DNA from: Punica granatum
Lineage: Eukaryota > Streptophyta > Magnoliopsida > Myrtales > Lythraceae
DNA length: 64,000 nt
Assembly (NCBI RefSeq): GCF_007655135.1
Contig: NC_045130.1
Coordinates: 5,022,001-5,086,000 of the forward strand
Direction of reading: 5' to 3'
This document shows, in pieces, positions 21,242 through 43,233 of the stretch; positions within the stretch are counted from its first letter, which is position 1, and every line of letters starts with the position of its first letter. Position numbers and translations under genes: made by a program. Under the pieces are notes generated by a model. The model saw nothing but the letters and a program-made list of their open reading frames with translations, made no database searches and was not told the origin of the DNA.

Positions 21242-22848
21242 TCACAGTCCGAGGCAGTTTGAGGGCTGAATTTGGCCCTCCGCAGTTCCATTAGCATTGA
21301 CACACAACGTTTCGGCCGGTTTATCCTTGAAGGTGAGGTTCACGTTTTTCAGCTGTATCCCGGTGCACGGTGTTGCAGTGCTGCAGTCGAATTTTAGTGC
21401 CACTCGGGTGGCCGATGTCCCGCGGATGTCTTCGTAAGTTATGTTGCTGACCTCCACGCCGGAATCCTGCGATAATGTGTGAGATTATCAGATAATGATA
21501 CGGAGAAAAAGGTTGTAGGTAGGACTGATTAATTATGGGCCTTACTGGGCCTGGGCTTACTTTGACGGCCCATTTGATGATGACTACACTCTTTTTTTGG
21601 GCCACGATGATACGACATTGACTAGAATATATTGCCAGGACATTGCGTAGCTCGTCAGACATACGAGAAAGACGTACATATATATATATATATATATACA
21701 TACATGTGTGCGCGCGCGCGCGCATACCTGACCAGGGCAGTTCTCGTTGTGGGGGCAGTAATTCTGGTCGATGATGATCGGGTTCTGGACATCAGACATG
21801 ACCACGTGTTGAAAACGGATGTTCCTGGCGAATGCACTGCTGGGTCTGCCCCAGGTCTTAATCCTCACGCCGTTTGTAGTACTACTCAGTATTACTGACG
21901 TAACCGTCACGTTCTCCACACCCTCCTCTTCTAGGGTCTTTCCGAGGCTTCCGACGCTGATCCCATGACCCGGCCCACAGAGGATGTCCTCGACCCACAC
22001 ATTCGACGTCCCTTGTGTGATCGAGATGCAGTCGTCGCCTGTCGCAATCCTCGAGTTTAGGATAGTAACATCAGATGAATATTGGACGTGGATGCCGTCC
22101 GTGTTGGGACTCTCCCCGTCCGCGAAGACCTTCACGCCTTGCATCTTCACGTTCTCGCAGCGGTTGATGACGATGTGGAACATTTGGCTGTTTAGGGATG
22201 TTAGTCTGCTGATGATTATATTTTTGGAATTGCTGAAGAGTAATGTCTGTACATCGTGCGTTTCATAAAGGAAAAAGAAATTAGAGGGGTCAATTTATAA
22301 TTAAAAATATTTTGTGTTTATAGACGAAGGAAAACTATATGCTACCCTTCACTCGAAAATATAATAAGGTAAAGAATCTAGGCATGTACCGAGGCTCCGC
22401 TAGGGCAATCACTATCGGAAGAAGCCTTGCATTTCCACAACCCGGTGCCTTGCCCGTCGAGCGTCCCTCCCGAAAGATAGACCCCATCAACGTTATGAAA
22501 CGACAACCAACTATATGCACTTCCAATCACCTTGTAATCGGACGGAGCAACCAGCGAGCCGTCGATACGAATGCCAATGGGGCCACCCTTGCAGGGCCCG
22601 GCAAACTCTATTGACTTCTCTAGTAGGAACCTGCCACTCGGCACGTAGATAATGGATGGCCCTTTGGACTCGCACGCGGACTTCCATGCTCGGAGGAAGG
22701 CCTCCGAGGAGCCGGTCTTACTGCCCTGGATGGCTCCTAGTGCCACAACATTGTACTTGGCTCCGTTTGCTCGGAGAGGGCGCTGATGAAGGAAGAAGAA
22801 GAAGAAGAAGAGAGCAGAGAAAGCAACGCATTTTGTGAGTTTTGCCAT
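21242..22848 (-). CDS. Polygalacturonase PG2, exopolygalacturonase type (3 exons)
   Basis: Exons: 22390-22848, 21728-22246 and 21242-21466, giving 400 aa, the usual length for plant exopolygalacturonases. A signal peptide ([10 protein letters not shown] then a Phe run, cleavage likely near RANG) sends it to the cell wall, where GH28 enzymes hydrolyse alpha-1,4-galacturonan of pectin. All four family motifs are in exon 2: NTDG about 201-204, GDDC about 223-226, GHG about 246-248, RIK about 281-283. Paired cysteines remain near the C terminus (NCLGL end). It is the intact partner of PG1, shifted by about 10.6 kb. A TATA box lies about 110 bases upstream. An unusual TA/CA/CG repeat begins just inside intron 2. 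Confidence 0.95.
21676..21723. repeat. (TA)n(CATG)(CG)n compound microsatellite in PG2 intron 2
   Basis: The tract runs from TA repeats through CATACATGTG into about seven CG units and ends a few bases from the exon 2 donor (21727). PG1 has only a short TATATATATG at this spot. Confidence 0.9.
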
Positions 22849-22958
22849 TGTTTTTGCCTTTGATTTGTGGTTTGGGAGAAAAGGTAGATATATGAGGGAA
22901 TGGGATGGGAAGCTGATTTGAATACTGACAGATGAGGATTTAAACGGTCGAGCAGTTC

Positions 22959-22969
22959 ATATATATAGC
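22959..22969 (-). promoter_or_regulatory. TATA box of PG2
   Basis: Minus-strand GCTATATATATGAACTGC lies about 110 bases 5' of the ATG, within the block shared by PG1, PG2 and PG3. Confidence 0.6.
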
Positions 22970-24530
22970 AGGAGGGAAAACAATTAAACCGTGATTTTCA
23001 ATTAAATTTAATTATTGTTTTTTTGCTCTAATTAAAAGCAAACTGGGCGCGTACATTTTTTTTTTATGTTTAAGATAATTGAAGTCGATTAATAAATTAT
23101 ATTCCATAAATGCATTCATCTGAGACTAGAAACTGATTTTTTTTTTAAAATTTACGAGGTATATTCAATCTATTAATTCAGTCGATAGGATCCGCGCTAA
23201 CTTGCTCCGAACCACACGATACTTTCAGTAAATCTCAAATTAGTACAACTGTATCATGCGAAGCCAGTTTGTCAACTTATGTAGAACTCGTATGTAATTT
23301 TTTTTTTTCGGTGTGATGATTATCTTGCTCAATAACAACTCAGAAATTTGGGGTTTGTTGGGAAATTTTTCTTGCAATTATGGGGACCGTGGAAAGTGAA
23401 GGTGAGGATATATATGACATAGCTTTGAGATGAAATCTGCGGCTGATTATGTTTGAATCAAAATAGGCAAATGAATCTGAAGTAATGATGATTCACTAAT
23501 TTTTCCGGTCTGATCTCTTCAATTATCGAGCAATTCAATTAATTATTCTCCTGTGGTATTTCTTGCAACCAAATCAAATCAAATCATATATATTTCTTTT
23601 AGGTCAAAAAAAAGGAGGCCAAGGCTAAGAAATTCAATGCAAAAGAAACATTACGAATTATATAAAGGGCAATGAAAATCTCAATAATATCGTAAAAAAG
23701 AATCGCCATGACAATGGTCGGAGGGTGAGAACAAAATATATTTACTTTTTTTCCTGGTAAAATGTATTTATTCAATCCATATCCCTATAAATTCCCTTCC
23801 TTCTACCATTAGGTTAGGACGACACCACCAAGTATATATATAATTAAGAGACACTGAGATCCGTCCTTAATTAAATTAAAGCCGGAGGTGAACCTAAACA
23901 AACTCTAATTTATATTGATTACATCGATCCGCGATACGACGATCAAATGAATGGGATTTGTAGCTAGCCTTTCTCACACAAGGTTAAACCGGTCAACTGA
24001 ACCCTCTCTCGCCTCAAATAATTAGTCAATGAAGACGTCACTGTACTTATATACGCAATGCAAGCTAACATATTTATATAAAAGAGTTGGTAATTAAATA
24101 ATCGGATCGTCTGAAATGTCTGCTGCTGCAAGAAAATAAAGACCCTTTTTATTGGGTTCTACTGCCATTCTAAGCAAACTCAAGTTCACTCCATAAACCT
24201 CAAAAAAAAATTTGTTCGTATAAATTACAATTTTTCTTTCCAATTACAAAAAAACGCTCATTAATTTTTGTAAAAATAAAAATAAAAAATTTAATAAAAT
24301 AGTTTGGGTGATCTCATTATGAGGATCAAACCTATAAATTACTTTACAATGCTCCTCTTCTTATCTATATTTTCGTTTTCAAAAATTTTCCCCTTCCACT
24401 CATTCGGAAGACGATCCGATCATATTAGATAGATCAAATTACGACACAAGTAAAAGCAGAGTATTAGTATTATATATAGCTATCCGTTAAATTGGTTTTG
24501 TAAGTGGTCGTTGGAAACAATATTTTGTAA
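22970..24530. other. PG2 upstream region, no gene seen
   Basis: Collinear with 12271-14100 but lacking the MITE at 13447-13690. AT-rich and non-coding as read. Confidence 0.5.
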
Positions 24531-24539
24531 TTAGAAAAT

Positions 24540-24765
24540 GTTGGGGATGAAGGTCCACGGTCTTCTAGGGTATCGGGGTCGAGTCCACAGGTGGTGTCGG
24601 CTCCGGGTGCCCGCAAGGAAGGGAGGCCAGGAGGTGTTCCTGGATTCCCCTCCGATGCTTAAATCAGCTCTATGATGTGCATAGTAAGGTAGGGGAAATG
24701 ATTAGGGTTGATGTCATACCTTTGCTTGGGGTGATATTACTTTATACCGTGACATGTCGTATATT
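24540..24765. repeat. Dispersed repeat fragment (copy 2)
   Basis: Duplicate of 14103-14330 with scattered substitutions and small indels. Confidence 0.45.
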
Positions 24766-24865
24766 TTAGAGATTTTCTTTTGTTTCCTTGATTAATTGTC
24801 AACACTTGGGCCAAAATATAACTAAACGTCGGCCCTGTATAATTTTGTGCATATAAATGAGCCGG

Positions 24866-25135
24866 TCACAACGAAGTCCTGTAAAATCACCTGCTAATTG
24901 TTTGCTCATCTCTCAATCTGAGTCACTACTTCTCGTGATTTATTTACTCTCTCTTTCTGAATACTCGGAAGTCAGTCGTATTGAGATGAAATGATTTTAA
25001 GGTCAGGAAGAAGCTGTGGCACGTTCATCATGTACATTTATAGTTGAACGTACACATAGGTGAGGATGTACAGTCTCCGTTACCAATAATATACTGTAGA
25101 TATTCTAGTTTAGAAGTATCGCCATTGCAAGGATA
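24866..25135 (-). pseudogene. AER exon 1 start and 5' flank remnant (copy 2)
   Basis: Duplicate of 14478-14757: the first bases of an AER1-type exon 1 (AATCACCTGCTAAT, then TTGCTCATCTC) plus upstream sequence. The rest of the gene was already lost before the unit was duplicated. Confidence 0.6.
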
Positions 25136-25393
25136 TTTACCCGTACGTGTTGTTACTGGACGAACTTTATGCGCTCCTGGACAACCAAACCACGTCCAAG
25201 GTTGATGAAGAATTTCTATAGTGTAGTCAATGGAACCTTCTATTGATAAACAAAAGTAGCGGAATCGGCAGTGATGACAATAATAGAACAGAGGACATCA
25301 ATTTGGAGTAAGATCAACCCGAAAATGAAAGCAACTGTATATCTCTCTCTCTGATCCATGGGAGAGGGAAATGGCAGATATCCAGGGTCCCTC

Positions 25394-28520
<3,127 letters not shown>

Positions 28521-28714
28521 TCAATGATGGTTTGTACTGGTGGTCGAGGAAGACGTTCTTGTCGGTGACCGACCGTTTTATAATGGTCTTGAGATTATAC
28601 CTATACGAAGAATAGGATCAAACAATTACCCAAAACAATAGAATTATAGGATCATACATACTTTCTAAATTGTTTATTTGACAAATTAACGTCCATAGAT
28701 TCCAAAGAGAACGG

Positions 28715-28975
28715 ATCTTGACCGGAGATATATCCAGTCTCTGTTACCAAAGATGATTTCTAATCTTCTAGGCAGTGAAAGCGCTGATTAACAGCCAAGG
28801 TCGGCTCGCTAATCCGGTCTATGCAGGTCCTGTGAACCTGGTCCTGTCAGTTGGAACAGTTCAGGAAGTTTTTTATCAGCCCGCCACGAAGTGAATCAGA
28901 TCGACCATGTCCTATACGGGTTTATACACTGTATGGACCAGTCGTACACCGGAACAACCATTGTCATCCCTGAAG
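28715..28975. repeat. Upstream block shared with AER1 5' flank
   Basis: Aligns with about 2683-2925. It lies 310-570 bases upstream of the AER5 ATG. No reading frame is conserved between the two. Confidence 0.5.
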
Positions 28976-29735
28976 GAATTGAATATTGGTCCGTAATGAC
29001 CGTAACAAACGATATAAAATAGTATTGATTGGGTCTATTACCATGCGGACCAACATATCAGTCAGACTCCACCTTTTTTTTTTTTTTTTTTGCGTAATGG
29101 TTATAACGGATTGAATATCAATTTACCAGTATTTGATTAATTCCACCGATCTTGAATTCCTATCGCAGATCAACCAAAGAAATGATGTGATTATTGACTA
29201 TGGAGTGAAGAAAGATGATGGATGGAATGTGAGAAAGAAAATAAAAGGAAGAAAGGCGCATAGATTATAGATATATACAATTAAAATGAACTTTTGATTT
29301 CAAATATCTTCCGAGAGAGAAAGCATTAAAAAAAAAGATGATGGAAAGATGAAAAGAGGAGGAGGGGGATAAAGATGAAAATGGTTCTACCTTTTGATAA
29401 GAAAGTTGGTTTGTACGCAAGCCATGTATCATTGTACAAAACATATAGTAAAAGTACAATAAGGTTTCAGACAAGCGCTTTGACTTTTAGTACTTAAATA
29501 TTGGTCTTGTACGAGAACCAAAACAAGAAGTACGAAATATTTCAGCAAAACTACATCTATGTTTTGCACTTAAGAATTTATCTTGTATAGAACATGAAAT
29601 TAAAATACAGAAAGTTTTCGGACAAAGAGATGAAGGTTTAGTATTTAGAGATTGTTATTGTACGAGAAAGAAAAGAAGAAGTGCAAAATAATTCGTTACA
29701 AGAAGAAGAATTTTTTCCTACCCATTGATTTCTCT
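28976..29735. other. Intergenic, no gene seen
   Basis: AT-rich, with a poly-T run at about 29072-29091. Nothing coding is supported. Confidence 0.4.
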
Positions 29736-29739
29736 TGTA

Positions 29740-30900
29740 CAGGATCGACAAGAAGAAGTTCAAAAATCCATCAACTTTGCCTCATACAAGGATAATTTAG
29801 CCTTTAATTTGGATGTAAAAGCTCAAATATTTATTCAATTACCCTTTTGCCAAAAAATGGGTAAAACTTTCTGCATCTAGACTTGATTTTTACACCAAAA
29901 ACGAACGCCGGAAATACGGAGAGCCGTGGACGCTTCAAATGCTGGATTTGCTTAATCCGACAGCTCTCATTCTTGTTCACCTGCCGTACCGAGCAAATCT
30001 TTACACGTCCATAACCCCGCAAAATAGGAATGCCATATAAGGATTTCGTCGTCCATAGCACGGTTTTTGACGTGAGATGGGTGGGATTGAATATTGCTAA
30101 TCGTTCCGGACATAATAGCTTGTTAATGTAGATGATGATCACTCCCTGAAAATGTAGGAACCTTTCTTCCCCCCCCCCCCTAGATTTTCGCTCTAAAAAA
30201 TGGGTTAGTAATCGAACTCATAATTTTGTCAAGTTCCAGATTATCCTCATATGTTCGATTAGGTCTCGAACAATGTATGGCTTATACTCATGATTTTATG
30301 TTTTCTAGTAGCATTCCAGGAATGCCCATCGATCAATATAAATATATAAAAGCAGCAAATAGAAAAGACGGAGAGTGCAAATGAGAATATATTTTATAAA
30401 TATAAGTATATTTAATATCATTACACTATATTTATATTTATAATATAATTAAATTATACTAGCTTAATATATAATAAATAATAATGTATATATAAAATAT
30501 AATATAACTTATATTATATACTAGATACACTGCAGGATCCGACGGCATATAATTGTAAAGAGAATATATATTTAATCAACATGCATTAACAAGTATATTC
30601 AATTAGAACAATGTAAACAATAAGAATGGTTCTTAATTATATAAAATTTTTGAAGTAATGTCCTTAATCAGTACAAGCTTTTTCTTCTTCTTTTTTTTTT
30701 TGCGGTAAAATATACAAAAAAATGAGCTAGGGATATATTTTTACCATGAAGTTATCGTGGCAACCTGCATTAGTATCACTGATATGTCTCGAACCATTAT
30801 TTTAGAGTTTGTTTGATTCTAAATCATTATACCGAAGCTTGCCTCAGTAACCCGCGTTAGTATTAGACAACAAAACGGAAACCAAAAAGAACAGAGGACT
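29740..30900. repeat. Segmental duplication block, 3' flank of AER6
   Basis: Matches 39020-40080 in the same orientation (for example GCTCTCATTCTTGTTCACC, ACCTGCCGTACCGAGCAAA and CCCATCGATCAATATAAAT). It is the left part of the AER6/AER7 duplicated unit. The copies differ in small indels and by a poly-C run at about 30171-30180. Confidence 0.75.
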
Positions 30901-30958
30901 CTTATTTGCAGTACCAACTAGATAAATGAAAGCATCCCTCGAAATATTAGTAGGCCGC

Positions 30959-33962
<3,004 letters not shown>

Positions 33963-34194
33963 CAGCAGCCTCTCAATTATGGTTCCTAGTTTAATTTGTT
34001 TTTGTCACATCAACAAAGAAAACGTTGAGTAAAACAACATCCCTCGAGCTACTGTGTGGGTTACAGTTTTCGACCTTCCAATGAAGTGTATCAGGATGAA
34101 ACGCTACTTAGGAGGATCGGTTTCGGCTTAGAGGCAATTTTGCAGGAATATTGGTAAAATTGAATCTGAATGAACCTTAAACCTGTAGTGCAGG

Positions 34195-35852
34195 AGGTGC
34201 TTTCAAAGGTCTACAACGTTGAATACGAAAGCCTCAACCTGATTTGCTTTGGCTGTGGAAGCGGTTCAGGATGGCAAATGGATACCTTATGAGGGTCAGC
34301 TCTAGCGGACCATGTAGTTCCCATTTAATGTTTGCGAGGCGGACGACCTTCTTCTGTCTGCGGAGGTCACACATGCACAAATGGAGGTTATCTCTTCTGT
34401 TTTGGACAGATTATGTGCTCGTTCAGGGCAACAGGTAAATCCTAACAAGTCGGTTCTATTCTTCTCCCGGAATTTTCCCTCAACCACTTGAGACAGCATT
34501 CATCAGATTTGTGACTTAAGTATACCCCTTATTCAAGGGAAAATCCAACCTGTGCACTTCCAGCAAGTGATTGATTGAGTTCGTAATCGTCTCAATGGTT
34601 GGACGGCCTCTCGACTTTCAATTGCAGGTAGGGTCACGCTCGTCCGTGGTATCACAAACAATTCCCTCCTGTTCCATGCGGCAGCATATTTGTTCGAGTT
34701 AGAACAAGCATGCCAGAATTTTGTATGGGGTCACATGGCAGATCGGAGGAAAGTGCATCTCATCGGCCGGGCACCTTTAATGATGCCCTTCTAGACAATG
34801 GGGTCTTCTTACTCGCCCTAATGACATCCGGGCACGGGTATCGTATTACGAGGGAATTATACAGCTAGAGCCCTTCCTCTGTTCAAATCTACAGCTTCTT
34901 CAAGTGACTCATTGCTATAGAAATCGATTACTTGAGCTTGGAATTCAGTTAGCCATGGGATCGGTTGGGCATCAGGGAACAGACCCGTAGTTCATTTTTA
35001 GGATGATGAGTGGATTTCCCGGCTGCTAGAGTCTTCTCGAGCACGCCACAGGTCAGATCCTGGCCACGCTGATTGACCGACCAGTAGCTGATGTTGTTTC
35101 CCGCTCATGACAGTGGTCATGGTAGCCCTTCAACCAATATCTCGATCATTCTACTGTTCTGAATATTGCTTCCGTGAAAATTCCACTGCCTTCTGATGGA
35201 ATCGATTTTTTCTTTTGGAGGCCGGAAATCTCAGGTAACTTCTCTGTGGCATCAGCATATCAAATTCTAACAGGAAATGCTTGGGCCGTGCACAAACCGT
35301 GCAAATGCCTGGATCCGCACGCATGAGGCTATTTCTGTGGCTTGCTGCACATGATAGACCCGGTCACCAAGTCACTCCGAGTAAGTTGATCATTAGCTTC
35401 TGATAACCGCTGCCCTGATAGACGAAGCTTCCAGTATTTCTAGAGTTTCGGAGGGGTTCAACAAAGCAGAGGATTCAATGCGCATTCTCATTATAGAGTT
35501 GGGTGCTCAGGTAATATGTGATCTTCTTTTTAGATCCTTGCATGACAATCTATTTCTCATGCCTATCTTATCTGATTGCAGGACCCTCCTTAGGAGATTC
35601 GTGGACTTCAAGGTTCGCCACACTTTCCGTGAAGCAAATATGGTCGCGGATTTTCTTGCCAAAGCTTATCGTGACGACTTCTTTACTTATCACAATGTAG
35701 TGTATTTTGATTCCCCACCTCCTGAGACTCGGGATATTGTGTATGCTGATGTAACTGGTGTTGTTACCCCTCGACTCACTAATCGTAACCGAGAGCCTCC
35801 GGCAACTCGTTATTAATAAATATATTAGACTCCTTTTCTACAAAAAAAAAAA
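34195..35852 (+). mobile_element. 5'-truncated LINE (non-LTR) retrotransposon
   Basis: Degenerate ORF2 on the plus strand. Reverse transcriptase remnants are AVQDGKW, ADDLLLSAE, QMEVISSVLDRLC and SGQQVNPNKS, followed by NRLNGWTASRLSIAGRVTL. A C-terminal RNase H-like end is open at 35478-35816 (DCRTLLRRFVDF, FREANMVADFLA). A poly-A tail ends the element at about 35841-35852. Several in-frame stops are present. I saw no clear target-site duplication. Confidence 0.85.
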
Positions 35853-37085
35853 AGTGAAATTGATATCATGATAGTTTTGAACCAAAATTGAAAATTCTTG
35901 TTTCTACGATAAAAAATAAAAGTGATCGATCTGATACCAATGCGCAAGTTTATAAGGCAAATGTTGATTTTCCAATTACAACCTTCCAAATTTACATTCA
36001 AAGAATTATTGGCTTTCTTTTAAAAAAAGCGCATATCCATACGTTTCTTCTATTGTTCGTCACATTCTCATTCTCAATGTTTTATAAATATTATTATTTT
36101 ATATATATTTTATTGAATTTTTTGTAATTTTTAATACTATATTTAAATACTTTAATATTTTTAAAAATTCCGAAAAGTGATAAAAACATATTTATGGATT
36201 AGGTAAATTTTTTTGGGGATAAAATGGGGGTTTGCTAATTTTCAAAATTGTCACATTTACTTATGTATGTTTTCAATAATTTTAGATTCTTTATAATTTA
36301 TTTAAAATAAAAAAAAATGCAATAACTAGTTGAACGAGTGGTGAAATTGGTTGAAACTTGAGCTAATAAGGTTGCTGGTTCAACACCCTGGTGAGGGTCG
36401 AAAACATTGAGTGCATATGATCTTTTATAAAATTTATTCATACAAATGAAATATTTAAATATATAAAATGTCAGTAGTGTTTCTAAGCCCGTATTATTTT
36501 TTAGATATAACCATGAACCATGGATTTGATTTTTTTTTTTCTTTTTTGATTAACAACAGGACAGGAAAATACGTATATCTTCTTTGGGTTTTTCTATCAA
36601 GCTGCATATATCTCAAACAAATTATATTTTGTTCCCAGAAAAAAAAAATCTTGTTTTTATTTTTATATAATGAGTTGGACATTCTACTTGCAACCAAAAA
36701 AAGAAAAAGAAAAAAAAGAAGTTACCGAAAAGAATGAAAATTCCCTTTATAATTTAGTCGTCATATATAAATATTCCCTTTCATAGCACACATAACGTCT
36801 TAGGCTTATCCAATAATTAATTTTCTCAATTTTTTTGCAAAGAAGATTTTGTAAATAAAATTAATAATAATAATATGCCAACTCATTAGAAAATTAACTG
36901 ACATACCAAACTATATAAAAATTTCAAAAGGAAAAAAAAACAATACGACATATAATATAATAAGTTCTATATAAAGTTGTTCTTCTAAGCTTGACACAGT
37001 GCATGTCCCAGTGAGCGTCCCAATCTAACCAACATTCCCATCTCTTGTATACGTTACTGACCCAAAAATAAAGTTTCCTGTGACG
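35853..37085. other. AT-rich intergenic, no gene seen
   Basis: Long A and T runs. The open frames at 36468-36737 and on the opposite strand are low-complexity and unsupported. Confidence 0.4.
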
Positions 37086-37089
37086 ATCT

Positions 37090-38960
37090 CCTATGCATCA
37101 CAACCCCGAAAATGAACTTTTCATCACCATAACATCAGCTCGATCGACCCCAAGCTCATTATTATTGAGAGTCTCGATATCACAGTCGAGCTTACTGATA
37201 ATTTGTTTTGCTTTCAGAATCTTAGTTTTCAAGCTTGCTGACCTCTTCTTCTGCACAAGCTCGTTCATTCTTTGCATTTTTCATTTGCTCTGATCTGATA
37301 ACAAGATTCATGAGTTGTTCCAACTGAGCTCGTAAGGATCCAACCTCCATGCTAAGATCCGCGAATGCCTTTTAGAGTCTTTAGAGGCTCTGACAGTGTT
37401 GGCTATGTTTGCGGTCTCGGAGGTTATTGCTGCAGCCATTTAATTACAATTGAGACCCTCGGGGAGCTTCTCAAGAAAGAACGACTTTTGGCTGCACGAG
37501 AGGTCCTAATACTTTGCTCGAAATCCTCTATATATACTCGTTACGTCTTTAAAGCTGATTGCTGATTCAGAGAATCCGATCTCGTCCAACAATTCCGGAA
37601 CTTGATCTTCATTGCTTTGACCATTTTCTAGGGGGTTGCCATTTGCGAGAGGCTCATAGTACTTGTCTTTCTCTTTCTTCGCTTTTCTTGTTGTCATTCT
37701 CTGCAGATTTCGCTACCAGAAAAGAAGAAAAGGATTGAGTAACTGAAAGGAAACATGATGGCGCTGAGTTCTCCTCGGAAGAAGGAAGTACCTGAGCACA
37801 TCCTCTTCGAGCAATGATCCAAATCTAGAAGGCCAAGAGCTGCATCTACCTCATCAAAAGAATTTGATCTTACAATGTAAACCTAAAAGCATCGAAAAAA
37901 ACATGCGTCGCTTTTGATAAGTTACTACGTTACAGCAATTTGTCCGACGGGATACATTGCAGCAATTTAATTGTTTGATCATGAATTTAAAAGAATTAAT
38001 GATTATCACCTTAAGTTACTACGTCTCCCTCCCTAGACCGTGAGCTAAAGAGAAACCTCACCAACCACCACAGAGGCTCGTCTTATGCAAAAGATACTTT
38101 GTTTCATGTACTTTGCCGCTTTCGTCCTCCAAAATTATCACTGCGTCTTCCTCAGGCAAATGAAGAGTGCAGAACTGCTTCGGAAGTCCCTGCCATTAAG
38201 AATAAGTTCATTTACTTCAAATGATCCTATGTACAAACAAAAACGTGTAAAAGGCTCGGTTTGGCCGTTGGAGAAGTGGGATATCAAGGGAGAAAAGTAT
38301 CGAAGTTGCAAAACTAAAATGCATCAATGTTCGACTGATGACTAACCGTTTGGGCAGCCACGCGTCGCAGGAGACCACCACCTGGTAAAAAATTGCAGAT
38401 AGATAATCCCATCAGATCCCGAATGAACTATCAACATGATTTACCATTCATTTCCTTTCACTTGAAACAAGGGGAATGTGATAGGAGTTGCCTCGGGCTT
38501 CGAGTTCTGGCACAGGAGTAAGAGTTGCTCTAAGGAGCTGTTTTTTAACTGTTTGTTACAGTTATAAACGGTTCTAACAGTATTCAGACTTCTATCTGTT
38601 AGCAGCTTTATTCCATGTCAAACTGATATCAGCATGAAACATCCTCTGTAAATGTCCAGGTTAACGAGACATACATAGGAAGACGGACAAGAAACTGTAG
38701 GATTCGAGAGTACTCAAAATAGAACGCATAGCGTATCCTAGAAGCTGGCACAGTGACATTAACTTCCAGATACACTATGTTCTTGATGCCTGAGAACGTC
38801 GAACTAGAAACAGGGGAAGACAGAGAGAAATGAAAGTTGCTCACTTTCTTGCTGCGAGTTCTTGGCCTTCTCCTTCTCCCGACCAGCTTCTTCTCTGGCT
38901 TCTGCTTCTGCTTCTTCTTCTCTTCATCTGGAGCTATGACCATGGCTAGGACAGATTGTA
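37090..38960 (-). pseudogene. B3-domain protein pseudogene (Os01g0234100-like)
   Basis: On the minus strand, ordered pieces of one gene are visible. A basic segment (EEKKKQKQK, RRRRPRTRSKK) at about 38960-38870 may be the N-terminal part. A B3 DNA-binding core follows at 38189-38020 (LPKQFCTLHLPEED, ILEDESG, ETKYL, GGW). Then come DEVDAALGLLDLD near 37850, YYEPL and LLDEIGFSESAISFKDV at about 37645-37540, LPEGLNCN near 37460, TSETANIANTVRASK near 37400, and a coiled-coil end (MEVGSLRAQLEQL) at about 37345-37200. The order fits plant B3 proteins with a long coiled-coil tail. It is broken: the Arg after GGW is a TGA stop (38058-38060), a frameshift precedes GDVV, LNCN is followed by a stop, and the coiled coil ends in a stop with the frame resuming elsewhere. 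Confidence 0.7.
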
Positions 38961-39019
38961 ACTGAGAGAAAAGCATAGAGACAAAGGGGACAGATTGAAG
39001 GCAAATTTGGACACACAGG

Positions 39020-40080
39020 ACAGTTCGAATATCCATCAACTTTGCCTTATACAAGGATAATTTAGCCTTTAATTTGGATGTAAAAGCTCAAAGATTTATT
39101 CAATTACCCTTTGCCAAAAAAAAGGTCAAATTTTCTGCACATAGACTTGATTTTTACACCAAAAACGATCGTCGGAAATTGGGAGAGTCGTGGACTCTTC
39201 AAATGCGGGATTTGCTTTATCCAACAGCTCTCATTCTTGTTCACCTGCCGTACCGAGCAAATAAGGATTCGTCGTCCTGTCAAGTCCTAAAGCGATTCCT
39301 CTTACCAAAAACTTTTAGTCCAGACTTGGTTTACAAACCAATTAAGGGCTTTTAGTCCCCTAGATTTTCCCTCTAAAAAAATGGGTTAGTAATCGAACTC
39401 ATAAATTATGTATGGCTTGTCTAGAATTCATAAATTACAGGGGTGTCAACTTTTTATGTTTTCTAATAGCATTCCAGGAAAGCCCATCGATCAATATAAA
39501 TATATAAAAGCAGCAAATAGAAAAGATGGAGAGTGCATACGAGAATATATTTTATAAATAAATTCATACATATAAGTATATTTAATTTAATATCATTGAA
39601 CTATAATTATATTTATAATATAGTTAAATTATACTAGCTTAATATATAAAATATAATATAACTTCTATTATATATCAGAGACACTGCAGGATCAGACGAG
39701 ATATAATTGTAAAGATAATATATATTTAAACAATATCTATTAACAAATAGTCAATTAGAACAATGTAAACAAGAAGAATGGTTCTTAATTATACAACAAT
39801 TTTGAAGTAATGTCCTTCATAAATACCACTTTCTTTTTTCCTTTTTCTTTGCTGTAAACAAAAAGAAAAATAAGATCGGGATACATTTTAACCATGAAGT
39901 TATCGTGGCAACCTGCATTAGTATTACTGATATGCCTCAGTAACCCGCGTTAGTATTAGACAACAAATGGGCAACCAAAAAGACAAAAGAAATCTTTTAT
40001 TGGTAAATAAAAGTGGCAAAGTCGGCAGTGCCCATACTAGAACAGAGGACGCTTATTTGCAGTAACAACTAGAGAAATGA
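39020..40080. repeat. Segmental duplication block, 3' flank of AER7
   Basis: Second copy of 29740-30900. Its left edge abuts the B3 pseudogene, so the AER7 unit was placed next to an existing gene. No gene inside. Confidence 0.75.
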
Positions 40081-40140
40081 AAGCATCCCTCTCTCTCTGT
40101 GGTTCGTGGGAGCAGAAATATTATTAGGTCGGGTTCTCGC

Positions 40141-42960
<2,820 letters not shown>

Positions 42961-43233
42961 TGTTGAAGGTCGTCCGATGAAAAACACAGAGGAGGAAGAC
43001 GAAGAGGATGACCCGATAACAAGCAGAGGAGAAAGTCGAAGTCCTTTTGTCTCGGGGAAGGCTTCAGAGTTGAGACGGATCTTTTGTCGGTAGAAGACGA
43101 CATACTTGTCGGAGGCAGCAGCCTCTCAATTATGGTTCCTTGTTTAAGTGGCAAGCCGTTTTGTCACATCAACAAAGAAAAAATTAGAATGGTCGATTCA
43201 AATTTAAAAATTAATATTTTTTGAATCATTATA

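Noticed and set aside
21321..21725. 134-codon minus-strand frame across PG2 intron 2
   Set aside because: It runs through a microsatellite and out of frame with the real exons.
36333..36410. tRNA-like words (GAACGAGTGGTGAAATTGG, then GGTTCAACACCC)
   Set aside because: No cloverleaf arms could be paired convincingly; at most a decayed tRNA-derived repeat.
38869..39054. Basic Lys/Arg-rich frame as an independent gene
   Set aside because: Position and strand fit a 5' part of the B3 pseudogene better. No stop-free continuation.
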